From Euonymus europaeus (taxonomy: Eukaryota; Streptophyta; Magnoliopsida; Celastrales; Celastraceae), in assembly GCA_963580455.1 (NCBI GenBank), contig OY756960.1, positions 1,426,001 through 1,490,000 of the forward strand: a DNA stretch of 64,000 nt, written 5' to 3'. Below, piece after piece: positions 24,310 through 36,900 of the stretch; within the stretch, counting starts at the first letter, position 1, and each line of letters begins with the position of its first letter. The position numbers were made by a program, and so were the translations under genes. The notes under the pieces are model-generated. The model was given only the letters and a program-made list of their open reading frames with translations. It had not been told where the DNA came from and made no database searches.

Positions 24310-26525
24310 TTGATTTCACACTAATTTTCGTGCTCTACGATCCTGGCATTTCGGATTTTGATTTCAGAACTCGTGGCTAGTTGGTCTCGTTTCACCTAGT
24401 TAGCCGCGAAATGTGGTTTCTTTACGTAAACGGTTTTATGAATATCCGTTTACTCCGAGTTCTGAATTCGGTGACTTTTAGCTTGATTGCACACTAATTT
24501 TCGAGCTCTACGATCCTGGCATTTCGGATTTTGATTTCAGAACTCGTGGCTAGTAGGTCTCGTTTCACCTAGATAGCCGCGAAATGTGGTTTCTTTACGT
24601 AAACGGTTTTATGAATATCCGTTGACTCCGTGTTCTGAATTCGGTGATTTTTAGCTTGATTACACACTACTTTTTTAGCTCTACGATCATGGCGTTTCGG
24701 ATTTTGATTTCAGAACTCGTGGCTAGTTGGTCTCGTTTCAACTAGTTAGCCGTGAAATGTGGTTTCTTTACGTAAACGGTTTTATGAATATCCGTTGACT
24801 CCGAGTTCTGAATTCGGTGATTTTTAGCTTGATTTCACACTACTTTTCGAGCTCTACAATCCTGGCGTTTCGGATTTTGATTTCAGAACTCGTGGCTAGT
24901 AGGTCTCGTTTCACCTAGTTAGCCGCAAAATGTGGTTTCTTTACGTAAACGGTTTTATGAATATCCGTTGACTCCGAGTTCTGAATTCGGTGATTTTTAG
25001 CTTGATTTCACACTACTTTTCGAGCTCTACGATCCTGGCATTTCGGATTTTGATTTCAGAACTCGTGGCTAGTTGGTCTCGTTTCACCTGGTTAGCCGCG
25101 AAATGTGGTTTCTTTACGTAAACGGTTTTATGAATATCCGTTTACTCCGAGTTCTGAATTCGGTGATTTTTAGCTTGATTTCACACTAATTTTCGAGCTC
25201 TACGATCCTGGCATTTCGGATTTTGATTTCAGAACTCGTGGCTAGTTGGTCTCGTTTCACCTAGTTAGCCGCGAAATGTGGTTTCTTTACGTAAACGGTT
25301 TTATGAATATCCGTTGACTCCGAGTTCTGAATTCGGTGATTTTTAGCTTGATTTCACACTACTTTTCGAGCTCTAGAATCGTGGGGTTTCGGATTTTGAT
25401 TTCAGAACTCGTGGCTAGTTGGTCTCGTTTAACCTAGTTAGCCGCGAAATGTGGTTTCTTTACGTAAACGGTTTTATGAATATCCGTTGACTCCGAGTTC
25501 TGAATTCGGCGATTTTTAGCTTGATTTCACACTACTTTTCGAGCTCTACAATCCTGGCGTTTCGGATTTTGATTTCAGAACTCGTGGCTAGTTGGTCTCG
25601 TTTCACCTAGTTAGCCGCGAAATGTGGTTTCTTTACGTAAACGGTTTTATGAATATCCGTTGACTCCGAGTTCTGAATTCGGTGATTTTTAGTTTGATTT
25701 CACACTAATTTTCGTGCTCTACGATCCTGGCATTTCGGATTTTGATTTCAGAACTCGTGGATAGTTGGTCTCGTTTCACCTAGTTAGCCGCGAAATGTGG
25801 TTTCTTTACGTAAACGGTTTTATGAATATCCGTTTACTCCGAGTTCTGAATTCGGTGACTTTTAGCTTGATTTCACACTAATTTTCGAGCTCTACGATCC
25901 TGGCATTTCGGATTTTGATTTCAGAACTCGTGGCTAGTTCGTCTCGTTTCACCTAGTTAGCCGCGAAATGTGATTTCTTTACGTAAACGGTTTTATGAAT
26001 ATCCGTTGACTCCGAGTTCTGAATTCGGTGATTTTTAGCTTGATTTCACACTACTTTTCGAGCTCTACAATCCTGGCATTTCGGATTTTGATTTCAGAAC
26101 TCGTGGCTAGTTGGTCTCGTTTCACCTAGTTAGCCGCGAAATGTGGTTTCTTTACCATAACGGTTTTACGAATATCCGTTGACTCCGAGTTCTGAATTCG
26201 GTGTTTTTTAGCTTGATTACACACTAATTTTCGAGCTCTACAATCCCGGCGTTTCGGATTTTTATTTCAGAACTCGTGGCTAGTTGGTCTCGTTTCACCT
26301 AGTTAGCCGCAAAATGTGGTTTCTTTACGTAAACGGTTTTATGAATATCCGTTGACTCCGAGTTCTGAATTCGGTGATTTTTAGCTTGATTTCACACTAC
26401 TTTTCGAGCTCTAGAATCGTGGGGTTTCAGATTTTGATTTCAGAACTCGTGGCTAGTTGGTCTCGTTTCACCTAGTTAGCCGCGAAATGTGGTTTCTTTA
26501 CGTAAACGGTTTTATGAATATCCGT
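24310..26525 (+). repeat. 2.2-kb block, upstream member of a 36-monomer-apart pair
   Basis: This matches about 30538-32753 at exactly 6,228 bp (36 monomers). Shared ordered markers include tttactccg with gtgacttttagcttgattgcac (about 24450), cacctagatagccgcg (24571), tccgtgttctg (about 24630), the ttacacac/ttttttagctc/atcatgg monomer followed by caactagttagccgtg (about 24740), gccgcaaaatg, cacctggttag (about 25088), tttaacc with ggcgattttt, ttcgtctcg with gtgatttc, taccataacgg (26154), gtgttttttagc and gtggggtttcag (about 26421). Single-base differences occur near 25275 and 25714. Confidence 0.9.
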
Positions 26526-28509
26526 TGACTCCGAGTTCTGAATTCGGCGATTTTTAGCTTGATTTCACACTACTTTTCGAGCTCTACAATCCTGGCGTTT
26601 CGGATTTTGATTTCAGAACTCGTGGCTAGTTGGTCTCGTTTCACCTAGTTTGCCGCGAAATGTGGTTTCTTTACGTAAACGGTTTTATGAATATCCGTTG
26701 ACTCCGAGTTCTGAATTCGGTGATTTTTAGCTTGATTTCACACTACTTTTCGAGCTCTAGAATCATGGGGTTTCGGATTTTGATTTCAGAACTCGTGGCT
26801 AGTTGGTCTCGTTTCACCTAGTTAGCCGCGAAATGTGGTTTCTTTACGTAAACGGTTTTATGAATATCCGTTGACTCCGAGTTCTGAATTCGGCGATTTT
26901 TAGCTTGATTTCACACTACTTTTCGAGCTCTACAATCCTGGCGTTTCGGATTTTGATTTCAGAACTCGTGGCTAGTTGGTCTCGTTTCACCTAGTTTGCC
27001 GCGAAATGTGGTTTCTTTACGTAAACGGTTTTATGAATATCCGTTGACTCCGAGTTCTGAATTTGGTGATTTTTAGCTTGATTTCACACTAATTTTCGAG
27101 CTCTACGATCCTGGTGTTTCGGATTTTGATTTCAGAACTCGTGGCTAGTTGGTCTCGTTTCACCTAGTTAGCCGCGAAATGTGGTTTCTTTACGTAAACG
27201 GTTTTATGAATATCCGTTGACTCTGAGTTCTGAATTCGGTGATTTTTAGCTTGATTACACACTACTTTTTTAGCTCTACGATCATGGCGTTTCGGATTTT
27301 GATTTCAGAACTCGTGGCTAGTTGGTCTCGTTTCAACTAGTTAGCCGTGAAATGTGGTTTCTTTACGTAAACGGTTTTATGAATATCCGTTGACTCCGAG
27401 TTCTGAATTCGGTGATTTTTAGCTTGATTTCACACTACTTTTCGAGCTCTACAATCCTGGCGTTTCCGATTTTGATTTCAGAACTCGTGGCTAGTAGGTC
27501 TCGTTTCACCTAGTTAGCCACAAAATGTGGTTTCTTTACGTAAACGGTTTTATGAATATCCGTTGACTCCGAGTTCTGAATTCGGTGATTTTTAGCTTGA
27601 TTTCACACTACTTTTCGAGCTCTACAATCCTGGCGTTTCGGATTTTGATTTCAGAACTCGTGGCTAGTTGGTCTCGTTTCACCTAGTTAGCCGCGAAATG
27701 TGGTTTCTTTACGTAAACGGTTTTATGAATATCCGTTTACTCCGAGTTCTGAATTCGGTGATTTTTAGCTTGATTTCACACTAATTTTCGAGCTCTACGA
27801 TCCTGGCATTTCGGATTTTGATTTCAGAACTCGTGGCTAGTTGGTCTCGTTTCACCTAGTTAGCCGCGAAATGTGGTTTCTTTACGTAAACGGTTTTATG
27901 AATATCCGTTGACTCCGAGTTCTGAATTCGGTGATTTTTAGCTTGATTTCACACTACTTTTTGAGCTCTAGAATCGTGGGGTTTCGGATTTTGATTTCAG
28001 AACTCGTGGCTAGTTGGTCTCGTTTCACCTAGTTAGCCGCGAAATGTGGTTTCTTTACGTAAACGGTTTTATGAATATCCGTTTACTCCGAGTTCTGAAT
28101 TCGGTGACTTTTAGCTTGATTTCACACTAATTTTCGAGCTCTACGATCCTGGCATTTCGGATTTTGATTTCAGAACTCGTGGCTAGTTCGTCTCGTTTCA
28201 CCTAGTTAGCCGCGAAATGTGATTTCTTTACGTAAACGGTTTTATGAATATCCGTTGACTCCGAGTTCTGAATTCGGTGATTTTTAGCTTGATTTCACAC
28301 TACTTTTCGAGCTCTAGAATCATGGGGTTTCGGATTTTGATTTCAGAACTCGTGGCTAGTTGGTCTCGTTTCACCTAGTTAGCCGCGAAATGTGGTTTCT
28401 TTACGTAAACGGTTTTATGAATATCCGTTGACTCCGAGTTCTGAATTCGGCGATTTTTAGCTTGATTTCACACTACTTTTCGAGCTCTACAATCCTGGCG
28501 TTTCGGATT
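26526..28509 (+). repeat. Zone C segment with dimer and a copy 62 monomers away
   Basis: A 346-bp dimer (ggcgattttt, then tttgccgcg at 26649 and 26995) leads into the series tagaatcatgggg (26757), gaatttggtg, gactctgag (27219), ttttttagctc, caactagttagccgtg, tttccgatt (about 27464), tttactccg (about 27737), tagaatcgtgggg and ttcgtctcg/gtgatttc. From about 26680 to 28510 this series recurs at about 37406-39236, exactly 10,726 bp (62 monomers) downstream, with scattered differences (gccacaaaatg here against gccgcaaaatg there). It ends abruptly where the gattttagaactcg haplotype begins at 28513. Confidence 0.86.
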
Positions 28510-30180
28510 TTGATTTTAGAACTCGTGGCTAGTTGGTCTCGTTTCACCTAGTTAGCCGCGAAATGTGGTTTCTTAACGTAAACGGTTTTATGAATATCCG
28601 TTGACTCCGAGTTCTGAATTCGGTGATTTTTAGCTTGATTTCACACTACTTTTCGAGCTCTACGATCCTGGCGTTTCGGATTTTGATTTCAGAACTCGTG
28701 GCTAGCTGGTCTCGTTTCACCTAGTTAGCCGCGAAATGTGGTTTCTTTACGTAAACGGTTTTATGAATATCCGTTGACTCCGAGTTCTGAATTCGGTGAT
28801 TTTTAGCTTGATTTCACACTACTTTTCGAGCTCTACAATCCTAGAGTTTCGGATTTTGATTTCAAAACTCCTGGCTAGTTGGTCTCGTTTCACCTTGTTA
28901 GCCGCGAAATGTGGTTTCTTTACGTAAACGGTTTTATGAATATCCGTTGACTCCGAGTTCCGAATTCGGTGATTTTTAGCTTGATTTCACACTACTTTTC
29001 GAGCTCTACGATCCTGGCATTTCGGATTTTGATTTCAGAACTCGTGGCTAGTTGGTCTCGTTTCACCTAGTTAGCCGCGAAATGTGGTTTCTTTACGTAA
29101 ACGGTTTTATGAATATCCGTTGACTCCGAGTTCCGAATTCGGTGATTTTTAGCTTGATTTCACACTACTTTTCGAGCTCTACGATCCTGGCATTTTGGAT
29201 TTTGATTTCAGAACTCGTGGCTAGTTGGTCTCGTTTCACCTAGTTAGCCGCGAAATGTGGTTTCTTTACGTAAACGGTTTTATGAATATCCGTTGACTCC
29301 GAGTTCTGAATTCGGTGATTTTTAGCTTGATTTCACACTACTTTTTGAGCTCTACGATCCTGGCGTTTCGGATTTTGATTTCAGAACTCGTGGCTAGTTG
29401 GTCTCGTTTCACCTAGTTAGCCGCGAAATGTGGTTTCTTTACGTAAACGGTTTTATGAATATCCGTTGACTTCGAGTTCTGAATTCGGTGATTTTTAGCT
29501 TGATTTCACACTAATTTTTTAGCTCTACGATCCTGGCGTTTCGGATTTTGATTTCAGAACTCGTGGCTAGTTGGTCTCGTTTCACCTAGTTAGCCGCGAA
29601 ATGTGGTTTCTTTACGTAAACGGTTTTATGAATATCCGTTGACTCCGAGTTCTGAATTCGGTGATTTTTAGCTTGATTTCACACTACTTTTCGAGCTCTA
29701 CGATCCTGGCGTTTCGGATTTTGATTTCAGAACTCGTGGCTAGTTGGTCTCGTTTCACCTAGTTAGCCGCGAAATGTGGTTTCTTTACGTAAACGGTTTT
29801 ATGAATATCCGTTGACTCCGAGTTCTGAATTCGGTGATTTTTAGCTTGATTTCAAACTACTTTTCGAGCTCTACAATCCTGGCGTTTCGGATTTTGATTT
29901 CAGAACTCGTGGCTAGTTGGTCTCGTTTCACCTAGTTAGCCGCGAAATGTGGTTTCTTTACGTAAACGGTTTTATGAATATCCGTTGACTACGAGTTCCG
30001 AATTCGGTGATTTTTAGCTTGATTTCACACTACTTTTCGAGCTCTACGATCCTGGCATTTCGGATTTTGATTTCAGAACTCGTGGCTAGTTGGTTTCGTT
30101 TCACCTAGTTAGCCGCGAAATGTGGTTTCTTTACGTAAACGGTTTTATGAATATCCGTTGACTCCGAGTTCTGAATTCGG
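28510..30180 (+). repeat. 1.7-kb block, downstream member of the 40-monomer pair
   Basis: This is the partner of 21590-23260 at +6,920 bp. Private changes include caaaactcctgg (about 28864), cattttggatt (about 29192) and gacttcgag (about 29469). A zone B haplotype here, embedded between zone C monomers on both sides, shows that a block was copied or moved over nearly 7 kb while keeping the 173-bp register. Confidence 0.88.
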
Positions 30181-30537
30181 TGATTTTTAGCTTGATTTCA
30201 CACTACTTTTCGAGCTCTACAATCCTGGTGTTTCGGATTTTGATTTCAGAACTCGTGGCTAGTAGGTCTCGTTTCACCTAGTTAGCCGCGAAATGTGGTT
30301 TCTTTACGTAAACGTTTTTATGAATATCCGTTGACTCCGAGTTCTGAATTCGGTGATTTTTAGCTTTATTTCACACTAATTTTCGAGCTCTACGATCCTG
30401 GCATTTCGGATTTTGATTTCAGAACTCGTGGCTAGTTGGTCTCGTCTCACCTAGTTAGCCGCGAAATGTGGTTTCTTTACGTAAACGATTTTATGAATAT
30501 CCGTTGACTCCGAGTTCTGAATTCGGTGATTTTTTGC
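30181..30537 (+). repeat. Short bridging segment with private variants
   Basis: About two monomers between the 40-monomer and the 36-monomer duplicated blocks. They carry caatcctggtg, acgtttttatg (about 30313), gctttatttc, cgtctcacc (about 30443) and acgattttatg (30487) with ttttttgcttg. From about 30455 to 30780 the sequence resembles about 46717-47042, exactly 16,262 bp (94 monomers) downstream. Confidence 0.75.
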
Positions 30538-32753
30538 TTGATTTCACACTAATTTTCGTGCTCTACGATCCTGGCATTTCGGATTTTGATTTCAGAACTC
30601 GTGGCTAGTTGGTCTCGTTTCACCTAGTTAGCCGCGAAATGTGGTTTCTTTACGTAAACGGTTTTATGAATATCCGTTTACTCCGAGTTCTGAATTCGGT
30701 GACTTTTAGCTTGATTGCACACTAATTTTCGAGCTCTACGATCCTGGCATTTCGGATTTTGATTTCAGAACTCGTGGCTAGTAGGTCTCGTTTCACCTAG
30801 ATAGCCGCGAAATGTGGTTTCTTTACGTAAACGGTTTTATGAATATCCGTTGACTCCGTGTTCTGAATTCGGTGATTTTTAGCTTGATTACACACTACTT
30901 TTTTAGCTCTACGATCATGGCGTTTCGGATTTTGATTTCAGAACTCGTGGCTAGTTGGTCTCGTTTCAACTAGTTAGCCGTGAAATGTGGTTTCTTTACG
31001 TAAACGGTTTTATGAATATCCGTTGACTCCGAGTTCTGAATTCGGTGATTTTTAGCTTGATTTCACACTACTTTTCGAGCTCTACAATCCTGGCGTTTCG
31101 GATTTTGATTTCAGAACTCGTGGCTAGTAGGTCTCGTTTCACCTAGTTAGCCGCAAAATGTGGTTTCTTTACGTAAACGGTTTTATGAATATCCGTTGAC
31201 TCCGAGTTCTGAATTCGGTGATTTTTAGCTTGATTTCACACTACTTTTCGAGCTCTACGATCCTGGCATTTCGGATTTTGATTTCAGAACTCGTGGCTAG
31301 TTGGTCTCGTTTCACCTGGTTAGCCGCGAAATGTGGTTTCTTTACGTAAACGGTTTTATGAATATCCGTTTACTCCGAGTTCTGAATTCGGTGATTTTTA
31401 GCTTGATTTCACACTAATTTTCGAGCTCTACGATCCTGGCATTTCGGATTTTGATTTCAGAACTCGTGGCTAGTTGGTCTCGTTTCACCTAGTTAGCCGC
31501 GAAATGTTGTTTCTTTACGTAAACGGTTTTATGAATATCCGTTGACTCCGAGTTCTGAATTCGGTGATTTTTAGCTTGATTTCACACTACTTTTCGAGCT
31601 CTAGAATCGTGGGGTTTCGGATTTTGATTTCAGAACTCGTGGCTAGTTGGTCTCGTTTAACCTAGTTAGCCGCGAAATGTGGTTTCTTTACGTAAACGGT
31701 TTTATGAATATCCGTTGACTCCGAGTTCTGAATTCGGCGATTTTTAGCTTGATTTCACACTACTTTTCGAGCTCTACAATCCTGGCGTTTCGGATTTTGA
31801 TTTCAGAACTCGTGGCTAGTTGGTCTCGTTTCACCTAGTTAGCCGCGAAATGTGGTTTCTTTACGTAAACGGTTTTATGAATATCCGTTGACTCCGAGTT
31901 CTGAATTCGGTGATTTTTAGTTTGATTTCACACTAATTTTCGTGTTCTACGATCCTGGCATTTCGGATTTTGATTTCAGAACTCGTGGATAGTTGGTCTC
32001 GTTTCACCTAGTTAGCCGCGAAATGTGGTTTCTTTACGTAAACGGTTTTATGAATATCCGTTTACTCCGAGTTCTGAATTCGGTGACTTTTAGCTTGATT
32101 TCACACTAATTTTCGAGCTCTACGATCCTGGCATTTCGGATTTTGATTTCAGAACTCGTGGCTAGTTCGTCTCGTTTCACCTAGTTAGCCGCGAAATGTG
32201 ATTTCTTTACGTAAACGGTTTTATGAATATCCGTTGACTCCGAGTTCTGAATTCGGTGATTTTTAGCTTGATTTCACACTACTTTTCGAGCTCTACAATC
32301 CTGGCATTTCGGATTTTGATTTCAGAACTCGTGGCTAGTTGGTCTCGTTTCACCTAGTTAGCCGCGAAATGTGGTTTCTTTACCATAACGGTTTTACGAA
32401 TATCCGTTGACTCCGAGTTCTGAATTCGGTGTTTTTTAGCTTGATTACACACTAATTTTCGAGCTCTACAATCCCGGCGTTTCGGATTTTTATTTCAGAA
32501 CTCGTGGCTAGTTGGTCTCGTTTCACCTAGTTAGCCGCAAAATGTGGTTTCTTTACGTAAACGGTTTTATGAATATCCGTTGACTCCGAGTTCTGAATTC
32601 GGTGATTTTTAGCTTGATTTCACACTACTTTTCGAGCTCTAGAATCGTGGGGTTTCAGATTTTGATTTCAGAACTCGTGGCTAGTTGGTCTCGTTTCACC
32701 TAGTTAGCCGCGAAATGTGGTTTCTTTACGTAAACGGTTTTATGAATATCCGT
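30538..32753 (+). repeat. 2.2-kb block, downstream member of the 36-monomer pair
   Basis: This is the partner of 24310-26525 at +6,228 bp with the same ordered markers (cacctagatagccgcg at 30797, cacctggttag at about 31316, taccataacgg at 32382). Private changes are gaaatgttg (about 31504) and cgtgttctacg (31942). The second of these was then copied into the next 6-monomer unit (32980), which orders the events: the 36-monomer copy came first, then this mutation, then the local 6-monomer duplication. Confidence 0.88.
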
Positions 32754-33908
32754 TTACTCCGAGTTCTGAATTCGGTGACTTTTAGCTTGATTTCACACTA
32801 ATTTTCGAGCTCTACGATCCTGGTGTTTCGGATTTTGATTTCAGAACTCGTGGCTAGTTGGTCTCGTTTCACCTAGTTAGCCGCGAAATGTGGTTTCTTT
32901 ACGTAAACGGTTTTATGAATATCCGTTGACTCCGAGTTCTGAATTCGTTGATTTTTAGTTTGATTTCACACTAATTTTCGTGTTCTACGATCCTGGCATT
33001 TCGGATTTTGATTTCAGAACTCGTGGATAGTTGGTCTCGTTTCACCTAGTTAGCCGCGAAATGTGGTTTCTTTACGTAAACGGTTTTATGAATATCCGTT
33101 TACTCCGAGTTCTGAATTCGGTGACTTTTAGCTTGATTTCACACTAATTTTCGAGCTCTACGATCCTGGCATTTCGGATTTTGATTTCAGAACTCGTGGC
33201 TAGTTCGTCTCGTTTCACCTAGTTAGCCGCGAAATGTGATTTCTTTACGTAAACGGTTTTATGAATATCCGTTGACTCCGAGTTCTGAATTCGGTGATTT
33301 TTAGCTTGATTTCACACTACTTTTCGAGCTCTACAATCCTGGCATTTCGGATTTTGATTTCAGAACTCGTGGCTAGTTGGTCTCGTTTCACCTAGTTAGC
33401 CGCGAAATGTGGTTTCTTTACCATAACGGTTTTACGAATATCCGTTGACTCCGAGTTCTGAATTCGGTGTTTTTTAGCTTGATTACACACTAATTTTCGA
33501 GCTCTACAATCCCGGCGTTTCGGATTTTTATTTCAGAACTCGTGGCTAGTTGGTCTCGTTTCACCTAGTTAGCCGCAAAATGTGGTTTCTTTACGTAAAC
33601 GGTTTTATGAATATCCGTTGACTCCGAGTTCTGAATTCGGTGATTTTTAGCTTGATTTCACACTACTTTTCGAGCTCTAGAATCGTGGGGTTTCAGATTT
33701 TGATTTCAGAACTCGTGGCTAGTTGGTCTCGTTTCACCTAGTTAGCCGCGAAATGTGGTTTCTTTACGTAAACGGTTTTATGAATATCCGTTTACTCCGA
33801 GTTCTGAATTCGGTGACTTTTAGCTTGATTTCACACTAATTTTCGAGCTCTACGATCCTGGTGTTTCGGATTTTGATTTCAGAACTCGTGGCTAGTTGGT
33901 CTCGTTTC
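31910..33908 (+). repeat. 6-monomer higher-order repeat, 1,038-bp offset
   Basis: Tagtttgattt with cgtgttctacg (31942/32980), gtggatagttgg, tttactccg/gtgactttt, ttcgtctcg/gtgatttc, taccataacgg (32382/33420), gtgttttttagc, cccggcg with ttttattt, gccgcaaaatg and gtggggtttcag recur at exactly 1,038 bp. The matching stretches are about 31910-32870 and 32948-33908. One difference is gaattcgttg near 32943. This is a young tandem duplication inside an older duplicated block. Confidence 0.88.
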
Positions 33909-36900
33909 AACTAGTTAGCCGCGAAATGTGATTTCTTTACGTAAACGGTTTTATGAATATCCGTTGACTCCGAGTTCTGAATTCGGTGATTTTTAGCTTG
34001 ATTTCACACTACTTTTCGAGCTCTAGAATCATGGGGTTTCGGATTTTGATTTCAGAACTCGTGGCTAGTTGGTCTCGTTTCACCTAGTTAGCCGCGAAAT
34101 GTGGTTTCTTTACGTAAACGGTTTTATGAATATCCGTTGACTCCGAGTTCTGAATTCGGCGATTTTTAGCTTGATTTCACACTACTTTTCGAGCTCTACA
34201 ATCCTGGCGTTTCGGATTTTGATTTCAGAACTCGTGGCTAGTTGGTCTCGTTTCACCTAGTTTGCCGCGAAATGTGGTTTCTTTACGTAAACGGTTTTAT
34301 GAATATCCGTTGACTCCGAGTTCTGAATTTGGTGATTTTTAGCTTGATTTCACACTAATTTTCGAGCTCTACGATCCTGGTGTTTCGGATTTTGATTTCA
34401 GAACTCGTGGCTAGTTGGTCTCGTTTCACCTAGTTAGCCGCGAAATGTGGTTTCTTTACGTAAACGGTTTTATGAATATCCGTTGACTCTGAGTTCTGAA
34501 TTCGGTGATTTTTAGCTTGATTACACACTACTTTTTTAGCTCTACGATCATGGCGTTTCGGATTTTGATTTCAGAACTCGTGGCTAGTTGGTCTCGTTTC
34601 AACTAGTTAGCCGTGAAATGTGGTTTCTTTACGTAAACGGTTTTATGAATATCCGTTGACTCCGAGTTCTGAATTCGGTGATTTTTAGCTTGATTTCACA
34701 CTACTTTTCGAGCTCTACAATCCTGGCGTTTCCGATTTTGATTTCAGAACTCGTGGCTAGTAGGTCTCGTTTCACCTAGTTAGCCGCAAAATGTGGTTTC
34801 TTTACGTAAACGGTTTTATGAATATCCGTTGACTCCGAGTTCTGAATTCGGTGATTTTTAGCTTGATTTCACACTACTTTTCGAGCTCTACAATCCTGGC
34901 GTTTCGGATTTTGATTTCAGAACTCGTGGCTAGTTGGTCTCGTTTCACCTAGTTAGCCGCGAAATGTGGTTTCTTTACGTAAACGGTTTTATGAATATCC
35001 GTTGACTCCGAGTTCTGAATTCGGTGATTTTTAGCTTGATTTCACACTACTTTTCGAGCTCTACAATCTTGGCGTTTTGGATTTTGATTTCAGAAATCGT
35101 GGCTAGTAGGTCTCGTTTCACCTAGTTTGCCGCGAAATGTGGTTTCTTTACGTAAACGGTTTTATGAATATCCGTTGACTCCGAGTTCTGAATTCGGTGA
35201 TTTTTAGCTTGATTTCACACTACTTTTCGAGCTCTAGAATCATGGGGTTTCGGATTTTGATTTCAGAACTCGTGGCTAGTTGGTCTCGTTTCACCTAGTT
35301 AGCCGCGAAATGTGGTTTCTTTACGTAAACGGTTTTATGAATATCCGTTGACTCCGAGTTCTGAATTCGGTGATTTTTAGCTTGATTTCACACTAATTTT
35401 CGAGCTCTACGATCCTGGTGTTTCGGATTTTTATTTCAGAACTCGTGGCTAGTTGGTCTCGTTTCACCTAGTTAGCCGCAAAATGTGGTTTCTTTACGTA
35501 AACGGTTTTATGAATATCCGTTGACTCCGAGTTCTGAATTCGGTGATTTTTAGCTTGATTTCACACTACTTTTCGAGCTCTAGAATCGTGGGGTTTCAGA
35601 TTTTGATTTCAGAACTCGTGGCTAGTTGGTCTCGTTTCACCTAGTTAGCCGCGAAATGTGGTTTCTTTACGTAAACGGTTTTATGAATATCCGTTTACTC
35701 CGAGTTCTGAATTCGGTGACTTTTAGCTTGATTTCACACTAATTTTCGAGCTCTACGATCCTGGCGTTTCGGATTTTGATTTCAGAACTCGTGGCTAGTT
35801 GGTCTCGTTTCAACTAGTTAGCCGCGAAATGTGATTTCTTTACGTAAACGGTTTTATGAATATCCGTTGACTCCGAGTTCTGAATTCGGTGATTTTTAGC
35901 TTGATTTCACACTACTTTTCGAGCTCTAGAATCATGGGGTTTCGGATTTTGATTTCAGAACTCGTGGCTAGTTGGTCTCGTTTCACCTAGTTAGCCGCGA
36001 AATGTGGTTTCTTTACGTAAACGGTTTTATGAATATCCGTTGACTCCGAGTTCTGAATTCGGCGATTTTTAGCTTGATTTCACACTACTTTTCGAGCTCT
36101 ACAATCCTGGCGTTTCGGATTTTGATTTCAGAACTCGTGGCTAGTTGGTCTCGTTTCACCTAGTTTGCCGCGAAATGTGGTTTCTTTACGTAAACGGTTT
36201 TATGAATATCCGTTGACTCCGAGTTCTGAATTTGGTGATTTTTAGCTTGATTTCACACTAATTTTCGAGCTCTACGATCCTGGTGTTTCGGATTTTGATT
36301 TCAGAACTCGTGGCTAGTTGGTCTCGTTTCACCTAGTTAGCCGCGAAATGTGGTTTCTTTACGTAAACGGTTTTATGAATATCCGTTGACTCTGAGTTCT
36401 GAATTCGGTGATTTTTAGCTTGATTACACACTACTTTTTTAGCTCTACGATCATGGCGTTTCGGATTTTGATTTCAGAACTCGTGGCTAGTTGGTCTCGT
36501 TTCAACTAGTTAGCCGTGAAATGTGGTTTCTTTACGTAAACGGTTTTATGAATATCCGTTGACTCCGAGTTCTGAATTCGGTGATTTTTAGCTTGATTTC
36601 ACACTACTTTTCGAGCTCTACAATCCTGGCGTTTCCGATTTTGATTTCAGAACTCGTGGCTAGTAGGTCTCGTTTCACCTAGTTAGCCGCAAAATGTGGT
36701 TTCTTTACGTAAACGGTTTTATGAATATCCGTTGACTCCGAGTTCTGAATTCGGTGATTTTTAGCTTGATTTCACACTACTTTTCGAGCTCTACAATCCT
36801 GGCGTTTCGGATTTTGATTTCAGAACTCGTGGCTAGTTGGTCTCGTTTCACCTAGTTAGCCGCGAAATGTGGTTTCTTTACGTAAACGGTTTTATGAATA

